NCBI RefSeq assembly: GCF_000518865.1 | Contig: NZ_JAEK01000007.1 | Coordinates: 62,001-126,000, forward strand | Reading direction: 5' to 3' | Origin: Bacillus sp. J37 | GTDB taxonomy: Bacteria; Bacillota; Bacilli; Bacillales; Bacillaceae | Length of the DNA: 64,000 nt | Shown: positions 20,975 to 28,994 of the stretch, piece after piece | How the letters are laid out: each line of letters begins with the position of its first letter | Position numbering within the stretch: position 1 is the stretch's first letter | The notes under the pieces: generated by a model | The model's database searches: none | Told to the model about the DNA's origin: nothing | What the model saw: only the letters and a program-made list of their open reading frames with translations | Translations under genes and position numbers: made by a program

Positions 20975-21032
20975 ATAAGAAAAACTTGGCTTATCGCCAA
21001 GTCCTAATGGCGAAAGCCTTAGTTTTTCTTAT
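20975..21032. terminator. Long hairpin, probably a bidirectional terminator
   Basis: ATAAGAAAAACT (20975-20986) and AGTTTTTCTTAT (21021-21032) are perfect 12-bp inverted arms. Inside, GGCTT/AAGCC and CGCCA/TGGCG extend the stem to almost the whole 58 nt. The AGTTTTTCTT half gives a T-rich tail on either strand after the GC-rich inner stem. It lies between yvlD and the phosphoesterase gene. Confidence 0.65.
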
Positions 21033-21072
21033 ACTGTCATCAATTAAATCTTATACTTTCTGATAGTACTAG

Positions 21073-21105
21073 AAAAAAAGAGCACGATTCCCTTCTGCTC
21101 TTTTT
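21073..21105 (-). terminator. Terminator of the yvlABCD operon
   Basis: AAAAAGAGCA (21075-21084) and TGCTCTTTTT (21096-21105) pair, with a T-run continuing on the minus strand. It starts about 10 bp past the yvlD stop. Confidence 0.85.
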
Positions 21106-21115
21106 AAACAAACGT

Positions 21116-21478
21116 TTATTTATCCTTCTGTATCGGCTCAACAATTCCTTTTTGGATCATTAAATTCAAAATTGCAATAAAAACAGCTGCAAGTAATGCA
21201 GTTCCAAAACCATCTATATTAAACGCATCACCCATCAACCCTTCTGCAATCATTAGTGTCACAGCATTAATAACAAATAGAAATAACCCTAAAGTCAAAA
21301 CCGTAACAGGTAATGTTAACAAAATGAGAAATGGCTTCACAAGCACATTCAGGATGGACAAGATAAAGCTCGCTCCTATCGCTGCCCAAATCCCGCTTAA
21401 GTGAAAGGAATCAAAAAACCCGGCTACGACAATTAAAATGAGAGCATTCACAAGAATGCTCACAATCCACCTTTTCAT
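21116..21478 (-). CDS. yvlD: YvlD family membrane protein (phage-holin-4-like)
   Basis: 120 residues with four predicted membrane helices (for example WIVSILVNALILIVVAGFF, then LTLPVTVLTLGLFLFVINAV). It belongs to the YvlD/phage holin family 4, short membrane proteins often found beside PspC-domain genes. Last gene of the sigma-W-type operon and 1 bp after yvlC. The molecular function is unknown; the operon responds to cell-envelope stress in B. subtilis. Confidence 0.9.
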   Translation of the reverse strand: MKRWIVSILVNALILIVVAGFFDSFHLSGIWAAIGASFILSILNVLVKPFLILLTLPVTVLTLGLFLFVINAVTLMIAEGLMGDAFNIDGFGTALLAAVFIAILNLMIQKGIVEPIQKDK

Positions 21479-21479
21479 C

Positions 21480-21677
21480 TTACATTACGTCCGTTTCTTC
21501 CGGGATTAAGAAAATGGAGATCAAATAGATGATACCCATTGGGAATAAGCCTGTGAAAAGTAAAACAATCACGAATAGGATACGTACTAAAGCTGCGTCC
21601 ATTCCGAGATATTCTGATAAGCCTCCTAATACTCCGGTCAGTTTCTTATTCTGGCGAGATCTTGTTAGTTTCTTCAT
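21480..21677 (-). CDS. yvlC: PspC-domain small membrane protein
   Basis: 65 residues forming a single PspC domain: basic N-terminus (MKKLTRSRQNKKLTGVLGGL), LSEYLGMDAALVRILFV, and a membrane helix LLFTGLFPMGIIYLISIF. PspC proteins take part in membrane-stress responses. It lies between yvlB and yvlD. Confidence 0.93.
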   Translation of the reverse strand: MKKLTRSRQNKKLTGVLGGLSEYLGMDAALVRILFVIVLLFTGLFPMGIIYLISIFLIPEETDVM

Positions 21678-21694
21678 GTTTCATCATCCTTAAA

Positions 21695-22777
21695 TTATTT
21701 AATCTCAATAGAACCTGTTTTCGAGTCAGCAAAAAGGGTCATTTTTGCCTGCTGTGCTGTACGGAACTTAAGCTCTTTTTGAATTGTTTCATTTTTCTCA
21801 TAGGAAATCTCTACATCATTGAGCAGTGCAGATAAGGAGCCTAAATTTGATTTAAGCTCTCCTACGATTGTACTTTCCTCCGGAACTGTAATATCAATAT
21901 TTCCTGTCGCTGTTTTTGCATAGAAGGTTTCACAACGATCATCGTTAAGCTTTACTTGTACATTGCCATTAAAACTTTGAGCATCCACCTTTTCTGCAGA
22001 TCCATTAAATTGAATATGACCGCTGATCGTTTCCAGCTCAAGCTTATCAAACTGAGCATCTGTAAGTTTAATTTGCCCGTTTGCTGTTTCGAATTCTCCT
22101 TTAGCACCATTGAGTGAAGAAAAAGAAACAACACCGTTTGCTGTTTTTACCCTTATGGCTTCTACTCTTAAATCTTCCCCTCTAATCGGTCCGTTAAACA
22201 ATTTCACTTTAACTTGTTCATATGTCTGTTCTGGCAGTCTGACAATCATGTTTATTTTCATCGTCTTTTTTTCTGTAAAGAACACAAAACGGTTTCCTTC
22301 CACTTGGCAATCAACACCGGCTAAAAAGGTTTCTCTTGCTTGTTCAGTGTTTTCCACACGGAATACTTTTACATCACATTCAACCCGAATATCTTTTTCA
22401 GGCCAAGGTTCAAAGCTAACACTACCATTTGTAAGCTGAATATCAATATCTTGGAACGAATCACCTTGAAATTGAAAAATATGCTGAAGACCGATTGATT
22501 TACCAAAATTAAGATCTAAATCCATATCCTTTACCTTTTTGACGGCTGAATCGACCCAATCCATTAATTTATTTCCTATTGATTGCTTTTGTTCTGCAGA
22601 ATCGTGATCATCATTAGAAGACTGCTTATCTCCCAGAACCTCGGTAGACAAAGCGGTTATTTTTTCTTCTTTCACCGCTGCCTCTTTTTCTAAGGCTTCA
22701 ATAAGTGATAACGCTTCTTCCGCGGAAAGTTTACCTTCTTCTACTAATCTTAAAATTCGTTTTCTTTGCTCTTTCAT
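21695..22777 (-). CDS. yvlB: YvlB-like protein with DUF4097 beta-helix
   Basis: 360 residues. The N-terminus has a short SHOCT-like helical segment (LVEEGKLSAEEALSLIEALE, about residues 10-29), then a charged linker. A repetitive beta-strand domain of the DUF4097 type follows from about 100 to the end, with recurring short strands such as GPIRGEDLRVEAIRVKTANG and GHIQFNGSAEKVDAQSFNGN. There is no signal peptide or membrane helix. Its role is unknown. It is second in the yvlABCD operon. Confidence 0.88.
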   Translation of the reverse strand: MKEQRKRILRLVEEGKLSAEEALSLIEALEKEAAVKEEKITALSTEVLGDKQSSNDDHDSAEQKQSIGNKLMDWVDSAVKKVKDMDLDLNFGKSIGLQHIFQFQGDSFQDIDIQLTNGSVSFEPWPEKDIRVECDVKVFRVENTEQARETFLAGVDCQVEGNRFVFFTEKKTMKINMIVRLPEQTYEQVKVKLFNGPIRGEDLRVEAIRVKTANGVVSFSSLNGAKGEFETANGQIKLTDAQFDKLELETISGHIQFNGSAEKVDAQSFNGNVQVKLNDDRCETFYAKTATGNIDITVPEESTIVGELKSNLGSLSALLNDVEISYEKNETIQKELKFRTAQQAKMTLFADSKTGSIEIK

Positions 22778-22789
22778 CCAAACTCCTCC

Positions 22790-23116
22790 TTAAGATTCTT
22801 TTGTAAAAATTTTAATTCCTTTAACAATGTTCCAAATAAATACAATAAGATTGATTAACCCGACTAATACAAAACCAATAATAATAAGAAAAAAGGCGGT
22901 ATCTTCTGAAGAACTAGAGGCTGCTGCAAAGAAAATCGTGATGAATAGACCTATAATAGATAAGAACGGAATAATGTGTGAAACAAGGGCTTTTTTGGCA
23001 TGCTGTTTTACTTCGAGATGGTCGACAACAAAATAAATGATGATAGGTAATAAAAATGGGGCAATACACACACTAAAATAATTTAATGAAGCAAGGAATT
23101 TATTTGTATTATCCAT
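22790..23116 (-). CDS. yvlA: YvlA-like DUF4870 membrane protein
   Basis: 108 residues from the ATG at 23116 (MDNTNKFLASL), preceded by AAGGAG; a GTG three codons upstream also stays in frame. Three predicted membrane helices and the DUF4870 pattern (LNYFSVCIAPFLLPIIIYFV). First gene of the operon directly downstream of the sigma-W promoter. Function unknown. Confidence 0.88.
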   Translation of the reverse strand: MDNTNKFLASLNYFSVCIAPFLLPIIIYFVVDHLEVKQHAKKALVSHIIPFLSIIGLFITIFFAAASSSSEDTAFFLIIIGFVLVGLINLIVFIWNIVKGIKIFTKES

Positions 23117-23140
23117 TTCCTTCACTCTCCTTATCTTTAG

Positions 23141-23166
23141 TACGTATGAAAAAGGAAGAGGTTTCA
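23141..23166 (-). promoter_or_regulatory. Sigma-W promoter of yvlABCD
   Basis: TGAAAC (23161-23166) and CGTA (23141-23144) on the minus strand are separated by exactly 16 bp. This matches the sigma-W consensus without mismatch. B. subtilis yvlABCD belongs to the sigma-W regulon. A second TGAAAC lies 11 bp upstream. Confidence 0.88.
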
Positions 23167-23235
23167 GTATTGTTTCATGAATTTTTTTATTTAATAGTAA
23201 GGGAGTTGGACCAAATCTTCAAGCGATTTGGTCTG

Positions 23236-24798
23236 TTAGTTGTTGACTGACTTCATATTCGTAAATTTAAGATTGGAAAAAATAGCTTCTCCGCCTTCTG
23301 AAAAGAGTGAGATTCCTTGATCTTTTTCTTCCGGAAAAATAACTTGTGAGTGCACTTTTTTTCCATCATCAATGAAAACCTCAATGCTGGTTGTGTCAAC
23401 GAGGATTTTCAGATGAACCTGTTTTTTGTTTGTGTTAAATGGTGATGTGCTTTCTACTAATTGCAGATTTTCATCCGGATGGCCTGTATTGGAGCGATTT
23501 ACATAAAAGTAAGGCTGCTCCGGGTTATAGAAAATCCCGACATCAACATGTTTCTTCTTATCAGCCGATTCACGTAGCCTTAGGCCGACATTTTTGAGTT
23601 TTTCCCATGAGATATCAGCTTCTAGTTGATAAACATCTCCTTTTAATGGGAGAGTTTTAGTTCCATTTACGTTTATATTCTTGAATGATTCTGATGTTGT
23701 TTCCAACTTGTTCAGGGCATCAATTGGTTGTGAGGCCAAGTAATAGTGATTGTCACCTTCATGTTTTAATTCTATTTGACGGACAATTGAATCCATCCCA
23801 TTAAAATCTTCCTGTAATGTTGGAGTGTTATTGGCGTATGCCCAATTATTCATCCAGGCGAAGGCATAGCGTCTTGTTGGGTTATCTTTTTCTGTTCCAT
23901 CTTCAAAAGTAACTCCACCATACCAATCAAACCCGTAATCAAGCCATTGGGGATCATTCTGTTCAGCAATGAATTCTTTTCCATTGAAATCACCGATCCA
24001 GTAAGCATACGTATTTGGCTTGTTTGTAGAAAGTCCGTTTGCACTCACTCCAAGCACCCATTTTAAAGCCCCATCATCCGCTTGCATAAGATAGAGATCT
24101 GGACATTCTACAATACCCATTCCCTCGGTTGTAAAACCACTTGTATATTCCCATTTTATCAGGTTATTTGATTCGTAGAACCCTATTTTAGCTCCTTCTG
24201 CCATGACCATTTTCCACTTTTCATCCCGCTCATCCCACATCACCTTTGGATCCCGGAAGTCATGTGTTCCCGGATTTTCCATGATTGGTTTATCTCCATA
24301 AGAAGTGAATGTTTGTCCTTTGTCGGTGCTGTACCATAAAAATTGTTCCTGCTTCCCACCATCAGCTGAAGGCTGTGTCACAATAGCAACGAAAGCCCCT
24401 TCTCCAAATCCTGCTGTATTCTCCCAATCTATGACAACTGTGCCTGACCATGGATCTCCATTTTCATTCGTATATTTTGGAATGGCTACACCTTCATCCT
24501 GCCAATGCACAAGATCTTCTGATGTGGCATGCCGCCATTCTGTACCATTTCCTTCTGGGTAATCACGGTTATAAAGGTAGTAATAATGATATTTCCCATT
24601 TACATAAAGGGGTCTTTGAGGATCATTTTTCCATTTATCAGGTACGGTAAAATGATAGTGAGCACGAATGGAGGACGTTTCTGCTTCTTTTTTATTGTTT
24701 TGAGATGGTGTTTCTTTTTTTGAATTCATGACAAACACAATTACACTTACAATCAAAATAATAAGAAGGAGAAAGCTGACTTTTTTATATTTTTTCAT
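23236..24798 (-). CDS. levB: GH32 exo-levanase, LevB-like
   Basis: 520 residues from the ATG at 24798; four further codons upstream are open. An N-terminal membrane or signal helix (VSFLLLIILIVSVIVFVMN) lacks a clear cleavage site. The five-bladed GH32 domain has the nucleophile Asp59 (WKNDP), the transition-state stabiliser Asp183 (FRDP) and the acid/base Glu231 (VECPD). A C-terminal beta-sandwich follows. B. subtilis LevB releases levanbiose from levan and lies next to sacB, as here. It should degrade the levan made by the upstream SacB. Confidence 0.9.
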   Translation of the reverse strand: MKKYKKVSFLLLIILIVSVIVFVMNSKKETPSQNNKKEAETSSIRAHYHFTVPDKWKNDPQRPLYVNGKYHYYYLYNRDYPEGNGTEWRHATSEDLVHWQDEGVAIPKYTNENGDPWSGTVVIDWENTAGFGEGAFVAIVTQPSADGGKQEQFLWYSTDKGQTFTSYGDKPIMENPGTHDFRDPKVMWDERDEKWKMVMAEGAKIGFYESNNLIKWEYTSGFTTEGMGIVECPDLYLMQADDGALKWVLGVSANGLSTNKPNTYAYWIGDFNGKEFIAEQNDPQWLDYGFDWYGGVTFEDGTEKDNPTRRYAFAWMNNWAYANNTPTLQEDFNGMDSIVRQIELKHEGDNHYYLASQPIDALNKLETTSESFKNINVNGTKTLPLKGDVYQLEADISWEKLKNVGLRLRESADKKKHVDVGIFYNPEQPYFYVNRSNTGHPDENLQLVESTSPFNTNKKQVHLKILVDTTSIEVFIDDGKKVHSQVIFPEEKDQGISLFSEGGEAIFSNLKFTNMKSVNN

Positions 24799-24830
24799 TT
24801 TTATCACCACAGTTTGTTTCAGTATATAGA

Positions 24831-24866
24831 AAAAGAAAATGCCTATGTCTTTGGCATTTTCTTTTC
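24831..24866 (-). terminator. Hairpin between sacB and levB
   Basis: AAAAGAAAATGCC (24831-24843) and GGCATTTTCTTTT (24853-24865) pair, with a T-rich tail on the minus strand. It lies between sacB and levB, so levB may depend on read-through. Confidence 0.75.
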
Positions 24867-24873
24867 AACTGAA

Positions 24874-26334
24874 TTATTTAATCGTTATTTGACCTTGCTC
24901 AAGAATTCCATTCTTCACAACAGATGTTTTATTTCCTTTAATGTTTAATAGGAAGCTTGGTGCAAAGGTAGATTGATGGTCTTCAAAATATCCTCTGTTT
25001 GTCATATAACTTGTTACGACTGTATTATCGCTTCCTTCTTGCGGAATCGCGAAATGTGCGTACGTCCATGTTACATCATATGGATCAAGATCTTGATGTA
25101 ACACAAGTCCTGTTTTATTTAACGGCTTGTATGGACCTGTTAATGAGTTTGACACATAACCTAATAGATAAATATCTTCATCATCAATACCATCAATCGT
25201 CATTTTAGATCCTCTTGAGCTTGTAAATAGATACCATTTCCCATCCTTTTTAAAGATGTTAGGACGCTCAATTTCATCTGTTACCGTGTTTGATGCAATC
25301 AGTGGTTTCATGACTTTCTTTAATGAGTAATCATCATTAATTTCAATAATTCCAAGTGCACCGTTTGATATTTCCGCTAAATCCTTTTTAGGACTATTTA
25401 AAAGATTGCTTTTTTCACTTTGGAAGAATGCTTCACTTTTCCCGTAATAAGCTTTATTAAATAATGAGTTCTCACCTTGGTAACCTGTTTCTGTTCCTGT
25501 GTTCGCTTCGAAAACAAGGTATTTGCGGCCATTTTCTTCAATATAATGAGGATCTCTTAATGTATGATTATCTGAATAATCTCCACCGCCAAATGCTTGT
25601 TGAACTGTTTGATAGTTTTTTCCGTCTCCATCAAAGATTGATTTGTGATCTTCAATTCCATCTACTTTCAATGTGTTTTCACTTGGCTCAGACACATTGA
25701 TTTGTGCCGTTGTTAATGTTTGCTTACCAAAGAATCCATTTGCAGGATCCCATCCATGACGGTTTGTATAAAATAAGCGAACTTCTCCGTCAGACGTTAA
25801 TGTTGCAGAACCAGACCATTCTTCTGCTTGGTCTCTTAAATTTTTCTCATCTGATTTGAATTTGTCGGAGTCTTTAAAGACTCTTCCTGCATTTTTCCAG
25901 CTATCAATTGAATTGTCGCCAACTTTTTTATAGAACATGTAAATGAATGTGTCCCAGCCTCTGTCAGGGTCTCCTGCTAAACCAAAAACAATTTGGTAGC
26001 CGTTATAGGTTGCGACAGTTCCGTCTGCATTTTGTAATGGCCATGTATCCCATACGTCTAAATTGATTAAGTTCCCTAGCTCATCATATCCTTTTGCAGA
26101 TGAGATATTTTTAATTTTTGACTCATCAAACTCAGGAACGGTGTATCTAGCATCACCCTGCTGTTCAATAAGTTTATGCATATCAGAACGTGTGATATGG
26201 GAAATTCCATAGTCCTCTTTGTGATCACGGGAATCTTTTTCTTTCGCAGACGCAAAAGACCCACCGCCCCCTAATAAAATAGCTGTACTAAGTGTTACGA
26301 CTGTTGCTTGTTTGGCAAAACTCTTAAAGTTCAT
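24874..26334 (-). CDS. sacB: Levansucrase (GH68)
   Basis: 486 residues. The signal peptide ends near FASAKE (residue 30). Catalytic residues are in order: nucleophile Asp96 (VWDTWP), stabiliser Asp261 (LRDPHY) and acid/base Glu356 (IERPN). The length and spacing match B. subtilis SacB. It is secreted and polymerises the fructosyl units of sucrose into levan. AGGAGGAT lies upstream of the ATG. In B. subtilis, sacB is controlled by SacX/SacY antitermination; here it follows a kinase, a regulator and a binding protein. Confidence 0.97.
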   Translation of the reverse strand: MNFKSFAKQATVVTLSTAILLGGGGSFASAKEKDSRDHKEDYGISHITRSDMHKLIEQQGDARYTVPEFDESKIKNISSAKGYDELGNLINLDVWDTWPLQNADGTVATYNGYQIVFGLAGDPDRGWDTFIYMFYKKVGDNSIDSWKNAGRVFKDSDKFKSDEKNLRDQAEEWSGSATLTSDGEVRLFYTNRHGWDPANGFFGKQTLTTAQINVSEPSENTLKVDGIEDHKSIFDGDGKNYQTVQQAFGGGDYSDNHTLRDPHYIEENGRKYLVFEANTGTETGYQGENSLFNKAYYGKSEAFFQSEKSNLLNSPKKDLAEISNGALGIIEINDDYSLKKVMKPLIASNTVTDEIERPNIFKKDGKWYLFTSSRGSKMTIDGIDDEDIYLLGYVSNSLTGPYKPLNKTGLVLHQDLDPYDVTWTYAHFAIPQEGSDNTVVTSYMTNRGYFEDHQSTFAPSFLLNIKGNKTSVVKNGILEQGQITIK

Positions 26335-26371
26335 CGCTTATCCTCCTAGCAAGTTTTTGTTTACAACTAAA

Positions 26372-26392
26372 ATTATAGGGTAATAGCGCTAT
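26372..26392 (-). promoter_or_regulatory. Candidate sacB promoter with palindrome ATAGCGCTAT
   Basis: A TATAAT (26372-26377, minus strand) lies about 40 bp upstream of the sacB start. A perfect 10-bp palindrome ATAGCGCTAT (26383-26392) sits just upstream. No good -35 exists at 17 bp, which fits an activator-dependent promoter. Weak evidence on its own. Confidence 0.4.
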
Positions 26393-26453
26393 CCGAGGAT
26401 ATGTCACAAATTGATCGGAATTTCGTCGTAAATTGATATATCATAGGGACAAA

Positions 26454-26496
26454 GGGACAGGTACACTGTCCCGGAATGGGACAAGGGACCTGTCCC
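26454..26496. repeat. Inverted GGGAC/GTCCC motifs including D2
   Basis: GGGACAGGTACACTGTCCC at 26454-26472 is one inverted motif. GGGACAAGGGACCTGTCCC at 26478-26496 (D2) differs from D1 at 4488 by two bases. D2 ends directly at the stop codon of the binding-protein gene. These hairpins may also end its transcription, although no T-run follows. Confidence 0.55.
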
Positions 26497-27759
26497 CTAG
26501 TCCCAGGTTTCTTGAAGTTCTTGCAGCAGTTGGTCGCGGTTTAGTTGGTTGTCGATGTATAGCTGCATGGAGGAGCCGAATTCTTCTCTGATGCCGACGG
26601 GGAAGTGGAACCAGTTGGAGGATAGGGTTTTTCCTTGTTTGTAGTAAGTTAAGGTGTCGTGTGCAAGTGGGCCTAGGTGGTTTGTTTCAATGTTCTTAAA
26701 CGCCGGGATGAATTTAAATTGTTCGGTCATATATGATTGACCTTGAGTTGATGAGACCATCCATTGTAAGAATTTCTTTGCTTCTTTTTTCTTTTCGGAT
26801 GATGATTGTTTATTGATGACCCAATAATTTGGAACACTCACGACAAGAGCATCGTTTTTCGGTTCATCATTGATTGGAATCGGCATAAAACCAATATTCA
26901 TATTTGGCGATGCTTGGTCTATCATCGGTTGAACCCAGTTGCCTTGAAGGAGAATGGCTGCTTCACCTTTTGTAAACATGTTTAATTCCATTGAATAGTC
27001 AGTCGTTAATGGTTGTTCATTTCCGTATTTTACAGTTAGGTCAAGCAAGTCAACCATCTCTTTGAATGCCTGATTTGTTGTAATTTTTTCACTTCCTAAA
27101 TGAAGATTTTTTATAAATTCATCAGGATCATCTTGCTGAGCAAAGGCAATGTTTAATAGAAAAACCCCGAGTTTCCATTCTTCATAATATCCATTTGCAA
27201 AAGGAGTAATGCCCGCCTCTTGTAATTGCTTTGCTGCTTTTTCCAATTCTGTTCGTGTTGTTGGAGGGGTTTGAATTCCTGCTTTTTCAAATAAATCTTT
27301 ATTGTAGATAAAGCCGTATCCTTCCATATTGACAGGCATTCCATATAACTTTTCATCAAACGTCATAGGGGTTAATGTTTCATTGTAGGCATGTGTTACC
27401 CATGGCTGATCTGATAGATCTTCTAATAGGTTCTTCCATAGCTTACCTTGTTCATATCCATTATTCGTAAAAATATCAGGACCTTCTCCTGCTGCAATTT
27501 GTGCTTTTAGATCAGCAAGATCATCTGTTGCTCCTCCAACCGTTTCAACTTGAATGTCTATGTTTGGGTTTTCCTTTTCATAAGCCTTCGCCATTTGCTC
27601 AAACTGTTTTGATATTTCCACTTTTGGATTTCTAACTTGTAGTGTCAATTTGGGCTCAGCTGCTGCTTGCGATTCCTTTAGTTTCGTCGCTTCATGACAT
27701 GCTGAAAGGGTTAGACTTAAGCCTCCAACTAATAATAAACCTGCGATCCTTTTTTTCAT
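26497..27759 (-). CDS. Sugar-type solute-binding lipoprotein (family 1), without permease
   Basis: 420 residues. The lipobox LSAC places the lipidated cysteine at residue 21 (MKKRIAGLLLVGGLSLTLSAC region). The mature protein is an extracellular solute-binding protein of the MalE/family 1 type, with blocks such as KAYEKENPNIDIQVETVGG, GPDIFTNNGY and GEAAILLQGNW. No permease or ATPase gene is adjacent. It lies 9 bp after the response regulator and upstream of sacB. A sensing role with the adjacent kinase is plausible; import with a remote permease is the alternative. Confidence 0.88.
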   Translation of the reverse strand: MKKRIAGLLLVGGLSLTLSACHEATKLKESQAAAEPKLTLQVRNPKVEISKQFEQMAKAYEKENPNIDIQVETVGGATDDLADLKAQIAAGEGPDIFTNNGYEQGKLWKNLLEDLSDQPWVTHAYNETLTPMTFDEKLYGMPVNMEGYGFIYNKDLFEKAGIQTPPTTRTELEKAAKQLQEAGITPFANGYYEEWKLGVFLLNIAFAQQDDPDEFIKNLHLGSEKITTNQAFKEMVDLLDLTVKYGNEQPLTTDYSMELNMFTKGEAAILLQGNWVQPMIDQASPNMNIGFMPIPINDEPKNDALVVSVPNYWVINKQSSSEKKKEAKKFLQWMVSSTQGQSYMTEQFKFIPAFKNIETNHLGPLAHDTLTYYKQGKTLSSNWFHFPVGIREEFGSSMQLYIDNQLNRDQLLQELQETWD

Positions 27760-27768
27760 TCTTTCACC

Positions 27769-28962
27769 TCAGTATGTTTCACATTCCTTACTGGTCAATG
27801 CTTGTTTTTCTTTTGCGTTTCGATACTCAAAAGGTGTCATACCAACCACTTTTTTGAACAGTTTTGAAAAGTATTTTTCATCCTGATAGCCGAGCATTAA
27901 TGAAATAGAGAGAATACTCTCCTCTGTTTCCATAAGCCACGTCTTCGCTTGATTAATTCTTAGGTTCATGACATATTTGGACAGTGGCAATCCTGTTTGT
28001 TGTTTAAACTTTCTTGAAATATGTTCACGACTTAAGAAAAAGCGGTTTGCCAGTTTTTCCAAACTTAGTTCTTCCATATAATACATCTCTACATATGCTA
28101 CGATATCCTGCATCCGGCGGGCATCATCCAAGTCATTTACACGATGAATAGATCGATAGTTTTGACCTTCCATTTCCCTTTGTAAATCCCGAAACGAACT
28201 TGGGATTTCATTTAAAAAGCTGATCGGCTTGCCGCTTACAAGTCTGATCGGAATATCAAACTGCTGACTAATCCATTCTTCAATCAAAAACCAGTTTGAT
28301 TCATTTGACATCACGAGACAAAGTGTGGAGTCATGCTGAAGTGCAAAGGCATTCCCCCATCCTTTTTTCATAAGTTCATCAGCTAGTTGCTGTACATAAG
28401 GTTCAGCATGATGCATTTGATAAAAAGATATAAGTGTTAATTCGTATTGATCTGCATGAGGAAGAAATGAAGCTATTTCCAACTCGTCAAATTGTTCTCC
28501 TATACAGGCTTGTGTCACGACCTGGTTCATGCGAAACCTTTTAACACTTTCCATATCTCCATTTACTTTGTTCTTTCGTTCCTTTTCTTCCTTTTTCCAG
28601 GCTTCAACTGCTGCAGCCAATGTGTGATTAAACGGCTCGGCTTCAATGGGCTTTAATAAATAATCAAAGCTGCTAAACTGTATCGCTTTTCGCATGAAGG
28701 AATAGTCATCATAGCCTGTGATGAAGATCACTTTTCCTGTATATGAGTTTGCATGCAGCCATTCAATCAGCTCCATCCCGCTCATTCCTGGCATTTTTAT
28801 ATCAGTGAAAATGATTTCCGGACTTTCCTTTTCTATGATTCTTTTGGCTTCTTGTCCATTAGCCGCTTCAAAAAGAGTCGTAATTCCATATTTCGCCCAT
28901 TCACCTAATTGCTTCATTACAAAACGGACATTGATTTCATCATCGATCATGAGAGCCTTCAT
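27769..28962 (-). CDS. YesN-type response regulator (REC + AraC)
   Basis: 397 residues from the ATG at 28962 (MKALMIDDE), chosen for the GGAGG just upstream; the frame extends 12 codons further. The receiver domain has the acidic pair, phospho-acceptor Asp54 (FTDIKMPG) and Lys104 (LLKP). A central region of about 150 residues is followed by an AraC-type double helix-turn-helix in the last 100 residues (LEKLANRFFLSREHISRKF, GYQDEKYFSKLFKK). It pairs with the YesM-like kinase and probably regulates the downstream binding protein, sacB and levB. Confidence 0.92.
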   Translation of the reverse strand: MKALMIDDEINVRFVMKQLGEWAKYGITTLFEAANGQEAKRIIEKESPEIIFTDIKMPGMSGMELIEWLHANSYTGKVIFITGYDDYSFMRKAIQFSSFDYLLKPIEAEPFNHTLAAAVEAWKKEEKERKNKVNGDMESVKRFRMNQVVTQACIGEQFDELEIASFLPHADQYELTLISFYQMHHAEPYVQQLADELMKKGWGNAFALQHDSTLCLVMSNESNWFLIEEWISQQFDIPIRLVSGKPISFLNEIPSSFRDLQREMEGQNYRSIHRVNDLDDARRMQDIVAYVEMYYMEELSLEKLANRFFLSREHISRKFKQQTGLPLSKYVMNLRINQAKTWLMETEESILSISLMLGYQDEKYFSKLFKKVVGMTPFEYRNAKEKQALTSKECETY

Positions 28963-28994
28963 TTTATCCCGTCCTCCTTTGATGTAGAAAAAAA

